From Candidatus Homeothermus arabinoxylanisolvens (GTDB lineage: Bacteria > Bacteroidota > Bacteroidia > Bacteroidales > Muribaculaceae), in contig LUJO01000042.1 of NCBI GenBank assembly GCA_001689405.1, positions 1-64,000 of the forward strand: a stretch of DNA of 64,000 nt, in the 5' to 3' direction. Positions within the stretch are counted from its first letter, which is position 1; each line of letters begins with the position of its first letter. Under the pieces are notes generated by a model. That model was given only the letters and a program-made list of their open reading frames with translations, made no database searches and was not told the origin of the DNA. Shown here piece by piece: positions 27,680-37,124 of this stretch. Both the position numbers and the translations under genes were made by a program.

Positions 27680-28891
27680 ATGGATAAAAAAAGATTTTGC
27701 ATAGGACTGCTCCCTCGCATACTTATTGGCATAGCGCTCGGCATAGGGGTCGGATACGTCATGCCCATGTGGGGCGCGAGGTTGTTCGAAACGTTCAGTT
27801 GTCTGTTTGGCAGCTTCTTGGGCTTTCTTGTGCCGTTTATTATTGTCGGCTTTGTCACTCCCGCTATTGCCGATATAGGCCACCGGGCCGGCAAGGTGCT
27901 GCTGCTTACCGCCGTCATAGCTTATGCCGCCACTGTGTCATCCGGATTGCTGGCATATTTTGTCGGCGAACTGACTTTCCCTTCACTCATAACCCCGCGT
28001 ACACTTGACAGCCATGTGGCTGAAGCTGTGGGCGTGACGCCGTATTTTAAGGTGGAGATACCCGCCATGTTCGGTGTGATGACCGCGTTGGTGTTTGCTT
28101 TTATGACCGGGTTGGGTATAGCCTGCAGCAAAGGTACCGTGCTCCGCCGCGGGGCCGAGGAGTTCCGCGATATAGTCAGCGCCACCATACGTACTGTCAT
28201 CATACCGCTTTTGCCGCTTTACATATTCTGTATATTTCTCAACATGACCGTGTCGGGGCAGGTGGGCAGTGTGCTGATGGCTTTCATCAAGATTATCGGC
28301 ATAATCTTTCTTATGGCGGCTGTGATATTGATATTGCAATATTGTGTGGCGGCGCTGTTTGTGAGGCGCAATCCGTTTAAATTGCTCTATACGATGCTGC
28401 CGGCCTATTTTACTGCGCTGGGCACCCAGTCATCGGCGGCGACTATCCCGGTCACTCTGCGTCAAGCTATAAAGATGGGAGTAAGCGAAGAGATAGCCGG
28501 CTTCGTGGTGCCGCTGTGTGCCACGATCCATATGTCGGGCAGCACGCTGAAGATAGTCATGTGTGCATTGGCGCTCATGATCATGCACGGGCTTCCGTTC
28601 AGCCTGCCTATGTTTGCCGGATTTATCGCCATGCTTGCCGTGACTATAATCGCCGCTCCGGGCATCCCGGGCGGGGCTATCATGGCCTCGCTTGGCCTGC
28701 TTGCTTCGATGCTTGGTTTTTCCGAGCAGGATCAGGCGCTCATGATAGCTCTCTATATAGCTATGGACAGTTTCGGCACTGCCTGCAACGTCACCGGCGA
28801 CGGCTTTATTGCGCTGATTGTCGATAAGTTTTTCGGCAAAAAACTTCCTGACGAGAAGCGGATTGACGATAATCTGATTGGCAACGACTGA
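27680..28891 (+). CDS. Dicarboxylate/amino acid:cation symporter (DAACS family)
   Basis: This 403-aa inner-membrane secondary transporter is of the glutamate/dicarboxylate family (GltP, SstT, GltPh). It imports acidic or small neutral amino acids, or dicarboxylates, with Na+ or H+. The HP1 serine-rich loop is seen in ALGTQSSAATIPV (about 252-264). The TM7 motif NMT is replaced by the segment ending HMSGS. The TM8 region with Asp/Asn is MDSFGTACNVTGDGF (about 365-380), where the family has D-x-x-R/T-x-x-x-N. The missing Arg and this layout point to an SstT-like substrate (serine/threonine), tentatively. The gene is monocistronic, with its own promoter. Confidence 0.88.
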   Translation: MDKKRFCIGLLPRILIGIALGIGVGYVMPMWGARLFETFSCLFGSFLGFLVPFIIVGFVTPAIADIGHRAGKVLLLTAVIAYAATVSSGLLAYFVGELTFPSLITPRTLDSHVAEAVGVTPYFKVEIPAMFGVMTALVFAFMTGLGIACSKGTVLRRGAEEFRDIVSATIRTVIIPLLPLYIFCIFLNMTVSGQVGSVLMAFIKIIGIIFLMAAVILILQYCVAALFVRRNPFKLLYTMLPAYFTALGTQSSAATIPVTLRQAIKMGVSEEIAGFVVPLCATIHMSGSTLKIVMCALALMIMHGLPFSLPMFAGFIAMLAVTIIAAPGIPGGAIMASLGLLASMLGFSEQDQALMIALYIAMDSFGTACNVTGDGFIALIVDKFFGKKLPDEKRIDDNLIGND

Positions 28892-29283
28892 TATAGTTCG
28901 AGGCTTATCAGGTGACGCCTCCTGACTACACCGTTATATCGTGAGCCTGCAAAGGCTCTCACCAAACGTTAGCCGGGGACAAGGCATCCGCAGGATGACG
29001 CAGTCTCCGGTAAGTAGTACAACCCCGTTTTTGAGTCTGCAAAGACTCATGCTCATGTCATATAGCCGAAGTAAGCACGGGTCTTGTCGGACTCGAACGG
29101 GTTTTGCCGCTGACCTGTAGGCCGCTTTGGGCAGCCATTTGGTACTATGGTGCGATTATATTGTCAATATGTGCTTCGTTAAGCATTTTTGATGATAATA
29201 TGTTGATTTTTTGATAAATTTTTACGAAATTTGCAGCCAATTTGTATAGGAATATATTGTACTAATCTGTAATAATTTAGCTC
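28892..29283. other. Hairpin-rich intergenic region
   Basis: This is 392 bp with no gene. The first 160 bp hold four stem-loops in series: GAGGC/GCCTC at 28900-28904 with 28917-28921, GTGAGCCT-GCAA-AGGCTCTCAC at 28941-28962, an outer stem CCGGGGAC/GTCTCCGG (28973-28980 with 29003-29010) enclosing CATCC-GCA-GGATG (28985-28997), and GAGTCT-GCAA-AGACTC at 29033-29048. The rest is AT-rich and must contain the pfp promoter, for which I see no exact consensus. Confidence 0.7.
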
Positions 29284-30933
29284 ATGAAAAAGAGTGCTCT
29301 TCAGCAAGCGCGTGCCGCTTATCAGCCCAAGTTGCCCATCGTACTCACAGGTGCGGTAAAGGCGGTTGAGGGCCACGCCACTCAATCAGTGGCCGATCAG
29401 GACGAGATCAAGAACTTGTTTCCCAACACCTACGGCCTTCCCGAAATACACTTTGAAAAGGATGCCAATCCCGTCAAAGGCACGCCCCTGAATGTGGGTG
29501 TCATATTGTCAGGCGGTCAGGCTCCCGGCGGTCACAACGTTATCAGCGGACTTTTCGACGGTATAAAGAAAGTTCATCGCGACAGCCGTCTCTACGGATT
29601 CCTTATGGGCCCCGGCGGCTTCGTTGACCATCAGTATATGGAACTTACGGCTGATATTATCGATGAGTTCCGTAATACCGGCGGTTTCGACATAATCGGC
29701 TCCGGACGTACCAAACTTGAGACAAAAGCTCAGTTTGACAAAGGCCTTGAGATACTTAAGCAGCTCGACATAAAGGCACTCGTTATAATCGGCGGCGATG
29801 ACTCCAATACGAACGCTGCCATTCTTGCCGAATACTATAAGTCAATCAATGCCGGTGTTCAGGTCATAGGCTGCCCCAAGACTATCGACGGCGACCTCAA
29901 GAATGAAGTCATCGAGACCTCATTCGGCTTCGACACCGCCACTAAGGTTTACAGCGAGGTTATCGGCAATATACAGCGCGACTGCAACTCCTCAAAAAAA
30001 TACTGGCACTTCATCAAGCTCATGGGCCGTTCGGCCAGCCACATCGCTCTTGAGTGCGCTCTCCAGTGTCAGCCCAATGTCTGCATCATCTCCGAGGAAG
30101 TGGAGGCCAAGAAGCAGACCCTCAACGACATCGTGAATTCTATCGCCGACACCGTGGCTGCACGTGCCGCCAACGGTAACAATTTCGGTACTGTCCTTAT
30201 TCCCGAAGGTCTTATCGAGTTTATACCGGCTATGAAGGCTCTTATCGCCGAGCTTAACGAGCTGCTTGCCGTTAACGCCGAGGAATTCGCCGCTATCGAC
30301 CGCGCCAACCAGTTGAGCTGGATCGTTGACCGTCTAAGCGATGAGAACGCCGCTATATTCAACAGCCTGCCCGAAGGTGTTGCCCGTCAGCTCTGTCTTG
30401 ACCGCGACCCCCACGGCAACGTACAGGTATCGCTTATCGAGACCGAGAAGCTGCTCGGCGAGATGGTTGCACGCCGTCTTAACGATATGAAGGCCGAGGG
30501 CCGTTATGTAGGCAAATTCGCTTCACTGTATCACTTCTTCGGTTACGAAGGCCGTTGCGCCGATCCCTCCAACTTCGACGCCGATTACTGCTATGCTCTC
30601 GGCTTCAATGCTGCTTGCCTGATCAACGCGGGCGTTACCGGCTACATGTCGAGTGTACGCGGTCTTACCAAGCCTTCTGTACAGTGGACCACCGGCGGTA
30701 TACCTATCACTATGATGATGAACATGGAGCGCCGTCACGGTGCCATGAAGCCTGTAATACAGAAAGCGCTTGTAAGCCTCGAAGGTGCACCCTTCAAGAA
30801 GTTTGCCGCTTGCCGCGACGCATGGGCTGTCAATACCGACTTCGTTTATCCCGGTCCTATCCAGTACTTCGGCCCGGCTTCGGTATGCGACCAGCCTTCT
30901 CTCACTCTGAAATACGAGCACGAGAAGCGTTAA
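29284..30933 (+). CDS. pfp: Diphosphate-fructose-6-phosphate 1-phosphotransferase
   Basis: The 549-aa PPi-dependent phosphofructokinase performs the reversible glycolytic step F6P + PPi = F1,6BP + Pi. The nucleotide-site motif is GGDDS (171-174), with Asp where ATP enzymes have Gly (GGDGS), which blocks ATP and marks PPi use. The catalytic PKTIDGDL (198-205) includes D202. The length matches the long (plant beta-like) class. Codon choice is strongly biased to C-ending codons, as expected of a highly expressed gene and unlike most neighbours. Its stop codon overlaps that of the convergent gene (TTAA). Confidence 0.96.
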   Translation: MKKSALQQARAAYQPKLPIVLTGAVKAVEGHATQSVADQDEIKNLFPNTYGLPEIHFEKDANPVKGTPLNVGVILSGGQAPGGHNVISGLFDGIKKVHRDSRLYGFLMGPGGFVDHQYMELTADIIDEFRNTGGFDIIGSGRTKLETKAQFDKGLEILKQLDIKALVIIGGDDSNTNAAILAEYYKSINAGVQVIGCPKTIDGDLKNEVIETSFGFDTATKVYSEVIGNIQRDCNSSKKYWHFIKLMGRSASHIALECALQCQPNVCIISEEVEAKKQTLNDIVNSIADTVAARAANGNNFGTVLIPEGLIEFIPAMKALIAELNELLAVNAEEFAAIDRANQLSWIVDRLSDENAAIFNSLPEGVARQLCLDRDPHGNVQVSLIETEKLLGEMVARRLNDMKAEGRYVGKFASLYHFFGYEGRCADPSNFDADYCYALGFNAACLINAGVTGYMSSVRGLTKPSVQWTTGGIPITMMMNMERRHGAMKPVIQKALVSLEGAPFKKFAACRDAWAVNTDFVYPGPIQYFGPASVCDQPSLTLKYEHEKR

Positions 30934-31541
30934 TGATATAAACCCGAATCATCAGCTTGCAGGGACCGCCTCGGGGGAGCAATGTCGCTCTCAGGCGGTC
31001 TCTTTATTTTTGCCTCCTCCTGAAGCGCATAGATGCGGCCAAGACCTTCCATGACCGTTATATTGTCCAGCTTGGTTCCTTTCTCATACTCCGCCACGAG
31101 CATTTCATGTATGTATCGGCGTATTTTCGCCCGGGGTACATTGAATTGGATATGCATCTCGTTCACGTATGCCGTATCATTCATTATCCTTTCGAGCATC
31201 GTTTCCGGCGTAACCGTATCATTTCGACGTTGCGGTTTCTCCGGTGTAGCGCATACGGCTGGCGTGCATACGGGTTGTGCCTCCGGCTTCTTTTGCGGGC
31301 TTTTTTCCACACCTGTCGTCTTGCTGATGCTTCTCTTGTGTCTGTTCTGCTTGGCGCGCCGGCGACGGTTCAGCTCGGGGCATATGAAAAGAAACAGCAT
31401 CATTGCCGTAGGAGGCAATTCGGGTGTGATGCCTGTAAGCTGATAACTTGTTATCGCTCCTATAAGAAGCAGACGGGTTTCCTCCGGTAGCGGTTCCATT
31501 ATATCGAGCCACTCCTGATCAATTGTGATTCTGTTATTCAT
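30930..31541 (-). CDS. DUF6291-like hypothetical protein
   Basis: The 203-aa basic protein starts with a helical region (residues 8-70: [18 protein letters not shown], then [18 protein letters not shown]). This resembles DUF6291, a family seen mainly in phage or plasmid replication modules of Bacteroidetes. An Arg/Lys-rich stretch ([12 protein letters not shown], about 69-80) and low-complexity linker follow, then a second helical part ([24 protein letters not shown]) that could be DNA-binding. The stop overlaps the pfp stop by 4 bp. A TATATTTG box (31581-31574) lies 33 nt upstream of the ATG. The phage-related reading is tentative, and no other phage gene is nearby. Confidence 0.6.
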   Translation of the reverse strand: MNNRITIDQEWLDIMEPLPEETRLLLIGAITSYQLTGITPELPPTAMMLFLFICPELNRRRRAKQNRHKRSISKTTGVEKSPQKKPEAQPVCTPAVCATPEKPQRRNDTVTPETMLERIMNDTAYVNEMHIQFNVPRAKIRRYIHEMLVAEYEKGTKLDNITVMEGLGRIYALQEEAKIKRPPESDIAPPRRSLQADDSGLYH

Positions 31542-31750
31542 AATATTGTTATGATATTGCGGTTAAACTTCTGCAAATATAATACACCGATGACCGGTTT
31601 TTATGCACAATCGGGCGTTAACAATTTCTCCGTATACCTAACCTATTGTCTTACCGCACGTTATCCGATGAAATAATTTAAAATATCTGGTCAGCAAAAT
31701 GAAACGATCTAAAAAACGGTTGTTAAACGGCGATAAGGTTGGTATGAACG

Positions 31751-31786
31751 TCGGTACCACGGCGTCAGGCTGCGACCCGCATGGCC
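31751..31786 (-). repeat. REP-like hairpin element, copy C (inverted)
   Basis: Its complement starts GGCCATGCGGGTCGCAGCC and agrees with 59695-59730 at 32 of 36 positions. It ends in a short stem (ACGTCG/CGGCGT on the plus strand, with one G-T pair) around a 6-nt loop. Together with the direct copy 55 bp further on it forms an inverted pair. Confidence 0.7.
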
Positions 31787-31840
31787 ATCAACAATAGTCT
31801 TTCCACGGCTCTATGTAAGCTCCCTGACCGAATGGCTGTA

Positions 31841-31870
31841 CGGATATGCGGGTGCCGTACTACCGGCGCC
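31841..31870 (+). repeat. REP-like hairpin element, copy B
   Basis: It is identical to 15089-15118 except for one C-to-T change that leaves the stem paired (GGTGCCG against CGGCGCC). The preceding TTTCCACGGC at 31799 also has a counterpart at 15068, so the shared element is longer than the hairpin, with an insertion in this copy. Confidence 0.75.
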
Positions 31871-31942
31871 TCTACCAATATGCAGCATTATTTTACCGGG
31901 TTTTGCTGCTGTATCGATTGAGCGGGGTTGGGGTAGGGGTAT

Positions 31943-31973
31943 AAAAAAATTGATTGTCATCCCGACAACCAAT
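31943..31973 (-). terminator. Intrinsic terminator (minus strand)
   Basis: On the minus strand ATTGGTTGTC (31973-31964), a 5-nt loop, and GACAATCAAT (31958-31949) pair with one wobble, followed by a run of T to 31943. It could end trkH transcription or the very short transcript from the promoter directly upstream. Confidence 0.8.
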
Positions 31974-31985
31974 CTTAGTTAACCT

Positions 31986-32017
31986 TAAATCTAATACCAT
32001 GAAAAACACATTGCAAA
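31986..32017 (-). promoter_or_regulatory. Promoter directly in front of a terminator
   Basis: On the minus strand TTTG (32017-32014), a 20-nt spacer, and TAGATTTA (31993-31986; last base off consensus). The expected start near 31979 is only a few bases before the terminator stem, so the product would be a roughly 35-40 nt RNA unless the terminator is read through. Confidence 0.6.
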
Positions 32018-32197
32018 GGTAAGGCTTTCCGTAATACCTGCAAAATATTTCGAGAAAAATTAGTGTCAGTTTAACAATTATTAAACTTATGCGCCTCCAA
32101 ACGGGTGTTTTGCTTGCAAAGTGCCATAAATAGCCTCGGTTTGTAGCAAAAAGGAAGCGTATGTCTTTGTTATCGTACTTATGAGATCAATCTGGTA

Positions 32198-33673
32198 TTA
32201 TTTTGACCAGAATGCGGGGGTAAACAGTATCAGGACTGTAAATATCTCAAGACGTCCGGTAAGCATAAGGAACGACAGAACCCATTTGGCTATGTCAGGC
32301 ATGCCGGCAAATCCGCCCATACCGGTTGTGTCGGCTCCGAGTCCTATGTTGGATACGCATGAGAACGAGTTGAAAAACGAGTCCACAATCGGAAGTCCGA
32401 ACGCCGTAAGCACTATGCCGCCGACCGATATGATCATGACGTAGATACACAGGAAAGCGATGACCTTATCGACCACGTCGGGCGAAACGATATTGCCGTT
32501 GATGCGCACCGACCTGATGGCATTGGGGTGCACTGACCTATAAAGCTCGTTGCCCGTGTTTTTAAGCAGAAACAGCAACCGGTCTATTTTCGCACCTCCA
32601 CTGGTGGAGCCGGCGCATGCGCCGAAAAACATCAGTATGAACAGAAGTGCCATTACAAACGGGCCCCAGTTCAGGAAATTGCTTGCCGTAAGACCCGTTG
32701 ACGACATCGTGGTTATAATCTGGAAGAGCGGGTCGATTGTTACGTCCTCGATAGTATGGGCCTGTCCGTTGACTATTATGGCGATGACAAATGTCACGTA
32801 GGCGGCTACGACGATTTTCACGTAGGTCATGAACGTGTCATTACGGTAAAGGCTCTTTATGTCGCCATGTATGGCTTTGAATATGAGGGCGAAGTTGACA
32901 CCTCCGAGAAACATGAATATGGTGACTATGACCTTGACATAGTCGGAGTCCCAATCGGCTATACTGTGGTTGCGTGTCGAGAAGCCTCCGGTCGACATCG
33001 TGGAAAATGCATGACACAGGCTGTCGAAAAAATTCATCGGACCAATCCACAGCAGTACGAATACCATGGCGGTCAGTACGAAGTAAATGGCCCACAGGCT
33101 TTTGGCTGTCTGGCTGATGCGAGGACGGAGTTTTTCGTGAGTTATGCCGGTAACCTCGGCATTGAACATCTGCATGCCTCCCGAGTGGTTGAGCATGGGC
33201 AGAACCGCGAGGGTGAAAAGTATGATACCCATGCCGCCGAGCCACTGGGTAAGACAGCGCCACAGGTTGATGCCGTGCGACAGGATATCGACCGACGGGT
33301 ATACGCTGGCTCCCGTGGTCGAGAATCCCGACATAGTTTCAAAAAAAGCGTCGGTAACACTCAGCGGTGTCGAGCATAAAATGAACGGGAGCATACCGAA
33401 CAGAGAAAACACCACCCACACGAGCGCTGTAAGCAGAAATCCTTCGCGTTTGGCCATGGAGGTGTTGGACGGACGTATGCAGAATGTCATCAGTATGCCG
33501 GTGACGAGCGTGACTGCCGTGCTTATGAAAAATGCAAGCCAGTCGTCTTCAGAGCATATAAAACAGGTGACGAGCGGACACAGCATGAAAATCGACTCGA
33601 TGATAAGAAGCCAGCCGAGCACACGCAGAAGCATGGGGAAGTTGATATGCCGGGTATTGTTGAATATGGCCAT
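32198..33673 (-). CDS. trkH: TrkH family potassium uptake membrane subunit
   Basis: This 491-aa K+ channel-like translocator works with TrkA for potassium uptake. All four pore-loop filter segments are recognisable: STTGAS (118-123), STGGF (227-231), SSTGL (324-328) and SNIGL (441-445). Each carries the conserved glycine. About ten hydrophobic helices surround them. It starts 2 bp after trkA and is the last gene of the long unit beginning with nqrA. Confidence 0.93.
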   Translation of the reverse strand: MAIFNNTRHINFPMLLRVLGWLLIIESIFMLCPLVTCFICSEDDWLAFFISTAVTLVTGILMTFCIRPSNTSMAKREGFLLTALVWVVFSLFGMLPFILCSTPLSVTDAFFETMSGFSTTGASVYPSVDILSHGINLWRCLTQWLGGMGIILFTLAVLPMLNHSGGMQMFNAEVTGITHEKLRPRISQTAKSLWAIYFVLTAMVFVLLWIGPMNFFDSLCHAFSTMSTGGFSTRNHSIADWDSDYVKVIVTIFMFLGGVNFALIFKAIHGDIKSLYRNDTFMTYVKIVVAAYVTFVIAIIVNGQAHTIEDVTIDPLFQIITTMSSTGLTASNFLNWGPFVMALLFILMFFGACAGSTSGGAKIDRLLFLLKNTGNELYRSVHPNAIRSVRINGNIVSPDVVDKVIAFLCIYVMIISVGGIVLTAFGLPIVDSFFNSFSCVSNIGLGADTTGMGGFAGMPDIAKWVLSFLMLTGRLEIFTVLILFTPAFWSK

Positions 33674-33675
33674 CG

Positions 33676-35013
33676 CTATCTATTGAACAGGCGTTCGATC
33701 TTATGTATTGTTCCGGCAAGGCAGAATACCACCACATGGTCGCCGGCGCAGATGCGGGTATTACCGTTTACGAGCATGCCCCGGCCGTCGCGTATAAGTG
33801 CGGCTATGGTCATGCCGTGGGGCAGACTGAGGTTTTTTACCGCATCGCGTGTTATCTTGCTGTCGGGTTTTGCCTCGATTTCCGCCACCTCCGCGTCGGT
33901 AAGGGCCAAGCACTTGGATGACGATACATCAAGGTCGAGCAACAACTGGAATATCTTGCTCGATGCGAGCAGTTTTTTGTTGACCACCGTGCCTATGTTC
34001 AGGCTCTCGGCTTCCGATATGAACTGTATGTCCTCTACTTCGGCTATGGTCTTGTGGACTCCGAATTCCTTGGCGGTAAGACACGACAGTATGTTGGTCT
34101 CGGAGCTGTTGCTCAGCGCTATGAAGGCGTCGGTATCGGCTATGCCTTCCTCGCGCAGTACGTCGATGTCGCGTCCGTCGCCGTATACGATGTCGCACTC
34201 CGGACACTTCTCCGGCAGCAGACGGCACGCGCCCATATCGTTCTCTATGATCTTTATCTTGAATTCGTCGCCGGCGAGCGCTGCAAGCCTGATGGCAATG
34301 CGGCTCGCGCCCATTATGAGCACTTTTTTTATCTTCTTGCTTGTCTTGCCGCAGAGGTCGAGGAGTTCGTTGACATGCTCGCGAGTAACGGCGAAGTAGA
34401 GTATGTCGCCGGCGAGTATGCTGTCATCGCCTCGCGGTATGATGGTGTCATGATGACGCTTTATGGCCGCTACGTGGAAGTTGTGTTCGGTCTTGGCGAA
34501 CTCTTTGAGCTGCATGCCTATTATGCGGGCGTTGTCGCGCAACTTCACGCCTACGATTATGATTTCGCCGTCGTGCAGTTCAAACCAGTGGCGCACCCAT
34601 GAGCGGCGCAGTGCGGTTATTATCTCCTGCGCGGCAAGCAGTTCGGGGTATATGAGCGCATTTACGCCGAGACGAATGAAATACTCCCGGTTTTCCGGGG
34701 TCATGAACTCGTAATTGTCTATGCGGGCTACGGTGCGCTGTGCCCCTATGCTTTTGGCCATGGAGCATGCCACTACGTTGCGGGTCTCGTCGGGGGTAAC
34801 GGCTATGAACAGGTCGCACTTCTCCACTCCCGCCATGCGCAGCGCATCAAAGGATATGGGATTTCCGCGCAGGGTCATGATGTTGTAGTTGGCGTCCATC
34901 ATGGCAAGACGCGCCTGATCCATGTCAAGCAGCATTATATCCTGCTCCTCGCTTGAGAGCAGTTTCGCCAGATGTGAGCCTACTTCTCCCGCTCCTGCTA
35001 TGACAATCTTCAT
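33676..35013 (-). CDS. trkA: Trk system potassium uptake regulatory subunit TrkA
   Basis: The 445-aa cytosolic gating ring subunit has two RCK units. Each has a Rossmann NAD(H)/nucleotide-binding domain ([15 protein letters not shown] at about 5-19; [14 protein letters not shown] at about 230) followed by a TrkA_C domain (about 135-215 and 365-445). It regulates TrkH in response to nucleotides. The ATG overlaps the dxs stop (ATGA), and trkH follows by 2 bp. Confidence 0.94.
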   Translation of the reverse strand: MKIVIAGAGEVGSHLAKLLSSEEQDIMLLDMDQARLAMMDANYNIMTLRGNPISFDALRMAGVEKCDLFIAVTPDETRNVVACSMAKSIGAQRTVARIDNYEFMTPENREYFIRLGVNALIYPELLAAQEIITALRRSWVRHWFELHDGEIIIVGVKLRDNARIIGMQLKEFAKTEHNFHVAAIKRHHDTIIPRGDDSILAGDILYFAVTREHVNELLDLCGKTSKKIKKVLIMGASRIAIRLAALAGDEFKIKIIENDMGACRLLPEKCPECDIVYGDGRDIDVLREEGIADTDAFIALSNSSETNILSCLTAKEFGVHKTIAEVEDIQFISEAESLNIGTVVNKKLLASSKIFQLLLDLDVSSSKCLALTDAEVAEIEAKPDSKITRDAVKNLSLPHGMTIAALIRDGRGMLVNGNTRICAGDHVVVFCLAGTIHKIERLFNR

Positions 35014-36959
35014 TTTCTGTCAGATTTATGAACGTTAACAATGGCTGCATGTATGGCATCGGCATCCATACCGCACATTTTCATCAGTTCAGGCACTTTG
35101 CCGTGAGGTACAAACGAGTCGGGAACGCCTATTCTCTTCACCTGCACCTTATGGCCGTGGTCGTTGAACCATTCAGTCACTGCCGAGCCGAGGCCGCCCT
35201 CTTTCACGCCGTCCTCGACGGTAATCACCGGGCATCCTTTGGCTGCGACTTCGGCAAGAAGCTCCTCGTCAAGAGGCTTGAGGAATATCATGTCGTAGTG
35301 GGCTACCGATATGCCGTCGGCTTCGGCTTTTGTTATGGCCGACTTCACTAAGTTAGCCATGGGGCCGATTGACAATACGGCCACATCACCGCCGTCCTGA
35401 AGCCGTTCGCCTTTGCCTATGGCTATAGCCTTCATGGGCACTTTCCAGTCGGGATTTTTGCCTTTGCCTCGCGGATAACGTATGGCCATCGGGCCATGGT
35501 CGGCATCCTGCGACGTATACAGAAGATTGCGCAGGGTTATTTCGTCGCGCGGGGCGGCCACCGTCATGCCCGGTATGGTGCGCAGATAGCTGAGGTCGAA
35601 GACTCCGTGATGGGTGACTCCGTCTTCGCCTACTATGCCTGCGCGGTCAAGACAGAGGGTCACGGGCAGCCGTTGTATGGCCACGTCGTGAATTATATGG
35701 TCATACGCCCTCTGCATGAACGAGGAGTATATGGCGCAGTAAGGGCGCATGCCGTCTTTGGCGAGTCCGCCGGCAAATGTCACTGCATGGCCTTCCGATA
35801 TGCCTACGTCAAAGACTCTTCCGGGTATCTCATGCTGCATTATGCTCATCGACGTGCCTGAAGGCATGGCTGCCGTTATGCCCACTATCTTGGGATTGCG
35901 GCGTGCAAGTTCAAGCAGAGTCTCGCCGAATACGTCCTGATACTTGGGCGCTACGCCTTCGTGCGGTTCCGACTGGCGGTTTCCGGTCCGGGGGTCAAAC
36001 TTGCCGGGGGCATGCCACGACGCCGGGTCATTCTCCGCCGGCGTGTAGCCTTTGCCTTTGGTGGTGCGCAGGTGCAGAAGGCGCGGGCCGTCCATGTCCT
36101 TTATGTCGCCGAGCACACGTACTATGCGTTCTACGTCATGACCGTCAAACGGGCCGAAGTATCTGATATTCAGCCCCTCGAATATGTTCTGCTGACGTGT
36201 TACGAGCGATTTTATGCTGTTGTTGAACCGCAGTATGAAGTCTTTGGTGCTGTCATTGACAAGGTGCATCTTTTTCAGCAACCGGTAGAGCCTGTAGCGG
36301 AAGGTGTTGTAGGCCTTCGAGGTCGTGAGGTGGGCGAGGTATGAGTTGAGCGCCCCGACATTGCGGTCAATCGACATGTCGTTGTCGTTCAGTATGATAA
36401 GCAGGTTGTTGCGGGTCATGGTGGCGTTGTTGAGCCCCTCGAACGCAAGTCCGCCGCTTATCGACGCGTCGCCTATGACAGCCACGACATTGCGCTTGGG
36501 CGACTCGTGCTGCAGCGCCGACGCCACAGCCATGCCGAGCGCCGCCGAGATGGAGTTGGAGGCGTGTCCGGCCGTGAAGGTGTCATACTCGCTCTCGTCC
36601 GGATTCGGGAAGCCGCTCAGGCCCCCGAGTTTGCGATTGGTCGGGAATTTGTCGCGCCGTCCCGTAAGCAGTTTGTGGCCGTAAGCCTGATGTCCGACGT
36701 CCCACACTATGCGGTCGTAGGGCGTGTTGAACACGTAATGCAGAGCCACGGTAAGCTCTACGGCCCCCATGCTCGAAGCAAAGTGGCCGGGATTGGTGGA
36801 GAGTGAGTTTATAAGAAATTGACGAATCTCCGCACACACCTGCGTCAGTTTCTCCGCCGGCAGTTTTCTAAGGTCGGCGGGGGAGTCTATCGTTTCAAGC
36901 AGCGGATAATGCGCGGAAACACTGTCAATGCTATTGTCAGTTTTTTCCATTCCTGTCAC
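35010..36959 (-). CDS. dxs: 1-deoxy-D-xylulose-5-phosphate synthase
   Basis: This 649-aa thiamine-diphosphate enzyme condenses pyruvate with glyceraldehyde-3-P in the first step of the MEP isoprenoid pathway. The ThDP/Mg motif is GDASISGG (163-170) with N177. The HDVER segment, the transketolase-like central domain (HEGVAPKY onward) and the C-terminal domain are complete. The frame allows a start at 36959 or at the ATG three codons later. Both overlap the end of the 60-aa membrane-protein gene. Its position between the NQR and Trk genes is unusual. Confidence 0.95.
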   Translation of the reverse strand: MTGMEKTDNSIDSVSAHYPLLETIDSPADLRKLPAEKLTQVCAEIRQFLINSLSTNPGHFASSMGAVELTVALHYVFNTPYDRIVWDVGHQAYGHKLLTGRRDKFPTNRKLGGLSGFPNPDESEYDTFTAGHASNSISAALGMAVASALQHESPKRNVVAVIGDASISGGLAFEGLNNATMTRNNLLIILNDNDMSIDRNVGALNSYLAHLTTSKAYNTFRYRLYRLLKKMHLVNDSTKDFILRFNNSIKSLVTRQQNIFEGLNIRYFGPFDGHDVERIVRVLGDIKDMDGPRLLHLRTTKGKGYTPAENDPASWHAPGKFDPRTGNRQSEPHEGVAPKYQDVFGETLLELARRNPKIVGITAAMPSGTSMSIMQHEIPGRVFDVGISEGHAVTFAGGLAKDGMRPYCAIYSSFMQRAYDHIIHDVAIQRLPVTLCLDRAGIVGEDGVTHHGVFDLSYLRTIPGMTVAAPRDEITLRNLLYTSQDADHGPMAIRYPRGKGKNPDWKVPMKAIAIGKGERLQDGGDVAVLSIGPMANLVKSAITKAEADGISVAHYDMIFLKPLDEELLAEVAAKGCPVITVEDGVKEGGLGSAVTEWFNDHGHKVQVKRIGVPDSFVPHGKVPELMKMCGMDADAIHAAIVNVHKSDRK

Positions 36960-37119
36960 GAAAGTACTTTTTATACACGGGTACGAATACGAGAACCCCC
37001 GACACGATCACCACAAACAGGGTCCAAGCGTTGAACCCTCTTGTGGAGAGCATGAGCCAACACAGAGCCAGCCAGAGCAGGGCAAGGCACACAGCCCGGA
37101 ATATCACGTATCCGTTCAT
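36937..37119 (-). CDS. 60-aa two-helix membrane protein
   Basis: A small protein with two hydrophobic segments (about 4-22 and 31-50) and a charged tail ([12 protein letters not shown]) that should face the cytosol. It sits 5 bp after nqrF and overlaps dxs by 23 bp, so it is translated in the same transcript. I know no function. The place right after the NQR genes suggests either an accessory NQR subunit or a simple operon passenger. That it is a real gene is supported by spacing and membrane topology rather than by a known family. Confidence 0.6.
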   Translation of the reverse strand: MNGYVIFRAVCLALLWLALCWLMLSTRGFNAWTLFVVIVSGVLVFVPVYKKYFRDRNGKN

Positions 37120-37124
37120 GATGT

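Larger units (their letters stand above)
31542..32197. other. 656-bp intergenic region with REP-like elements and a promoter-terminator unit
   Basis: No gene-like frame is present. Contents from left to right are the promoter of the DUF6291-like gene (-7 box 31581-31574, minus), an inverted REP-like copy at 31751-31786, a direct copy at 31841-31870, an intrinsic terminator at 31943-31973 (minus) and a promoter at 31986-32017 (minus) directly upstream of it. The last 180 bp before trkH are AT-rich without recognised signals. Confidence 0.7.

Noticed and set aside
28892..29160. tRNA or cloverleaf RNA in the hairpin-rich gap
   Set aside because: The hairpins lie in series without an acceptor stem, T-loop (GGTTCAA-like) or anticodon arrangement.
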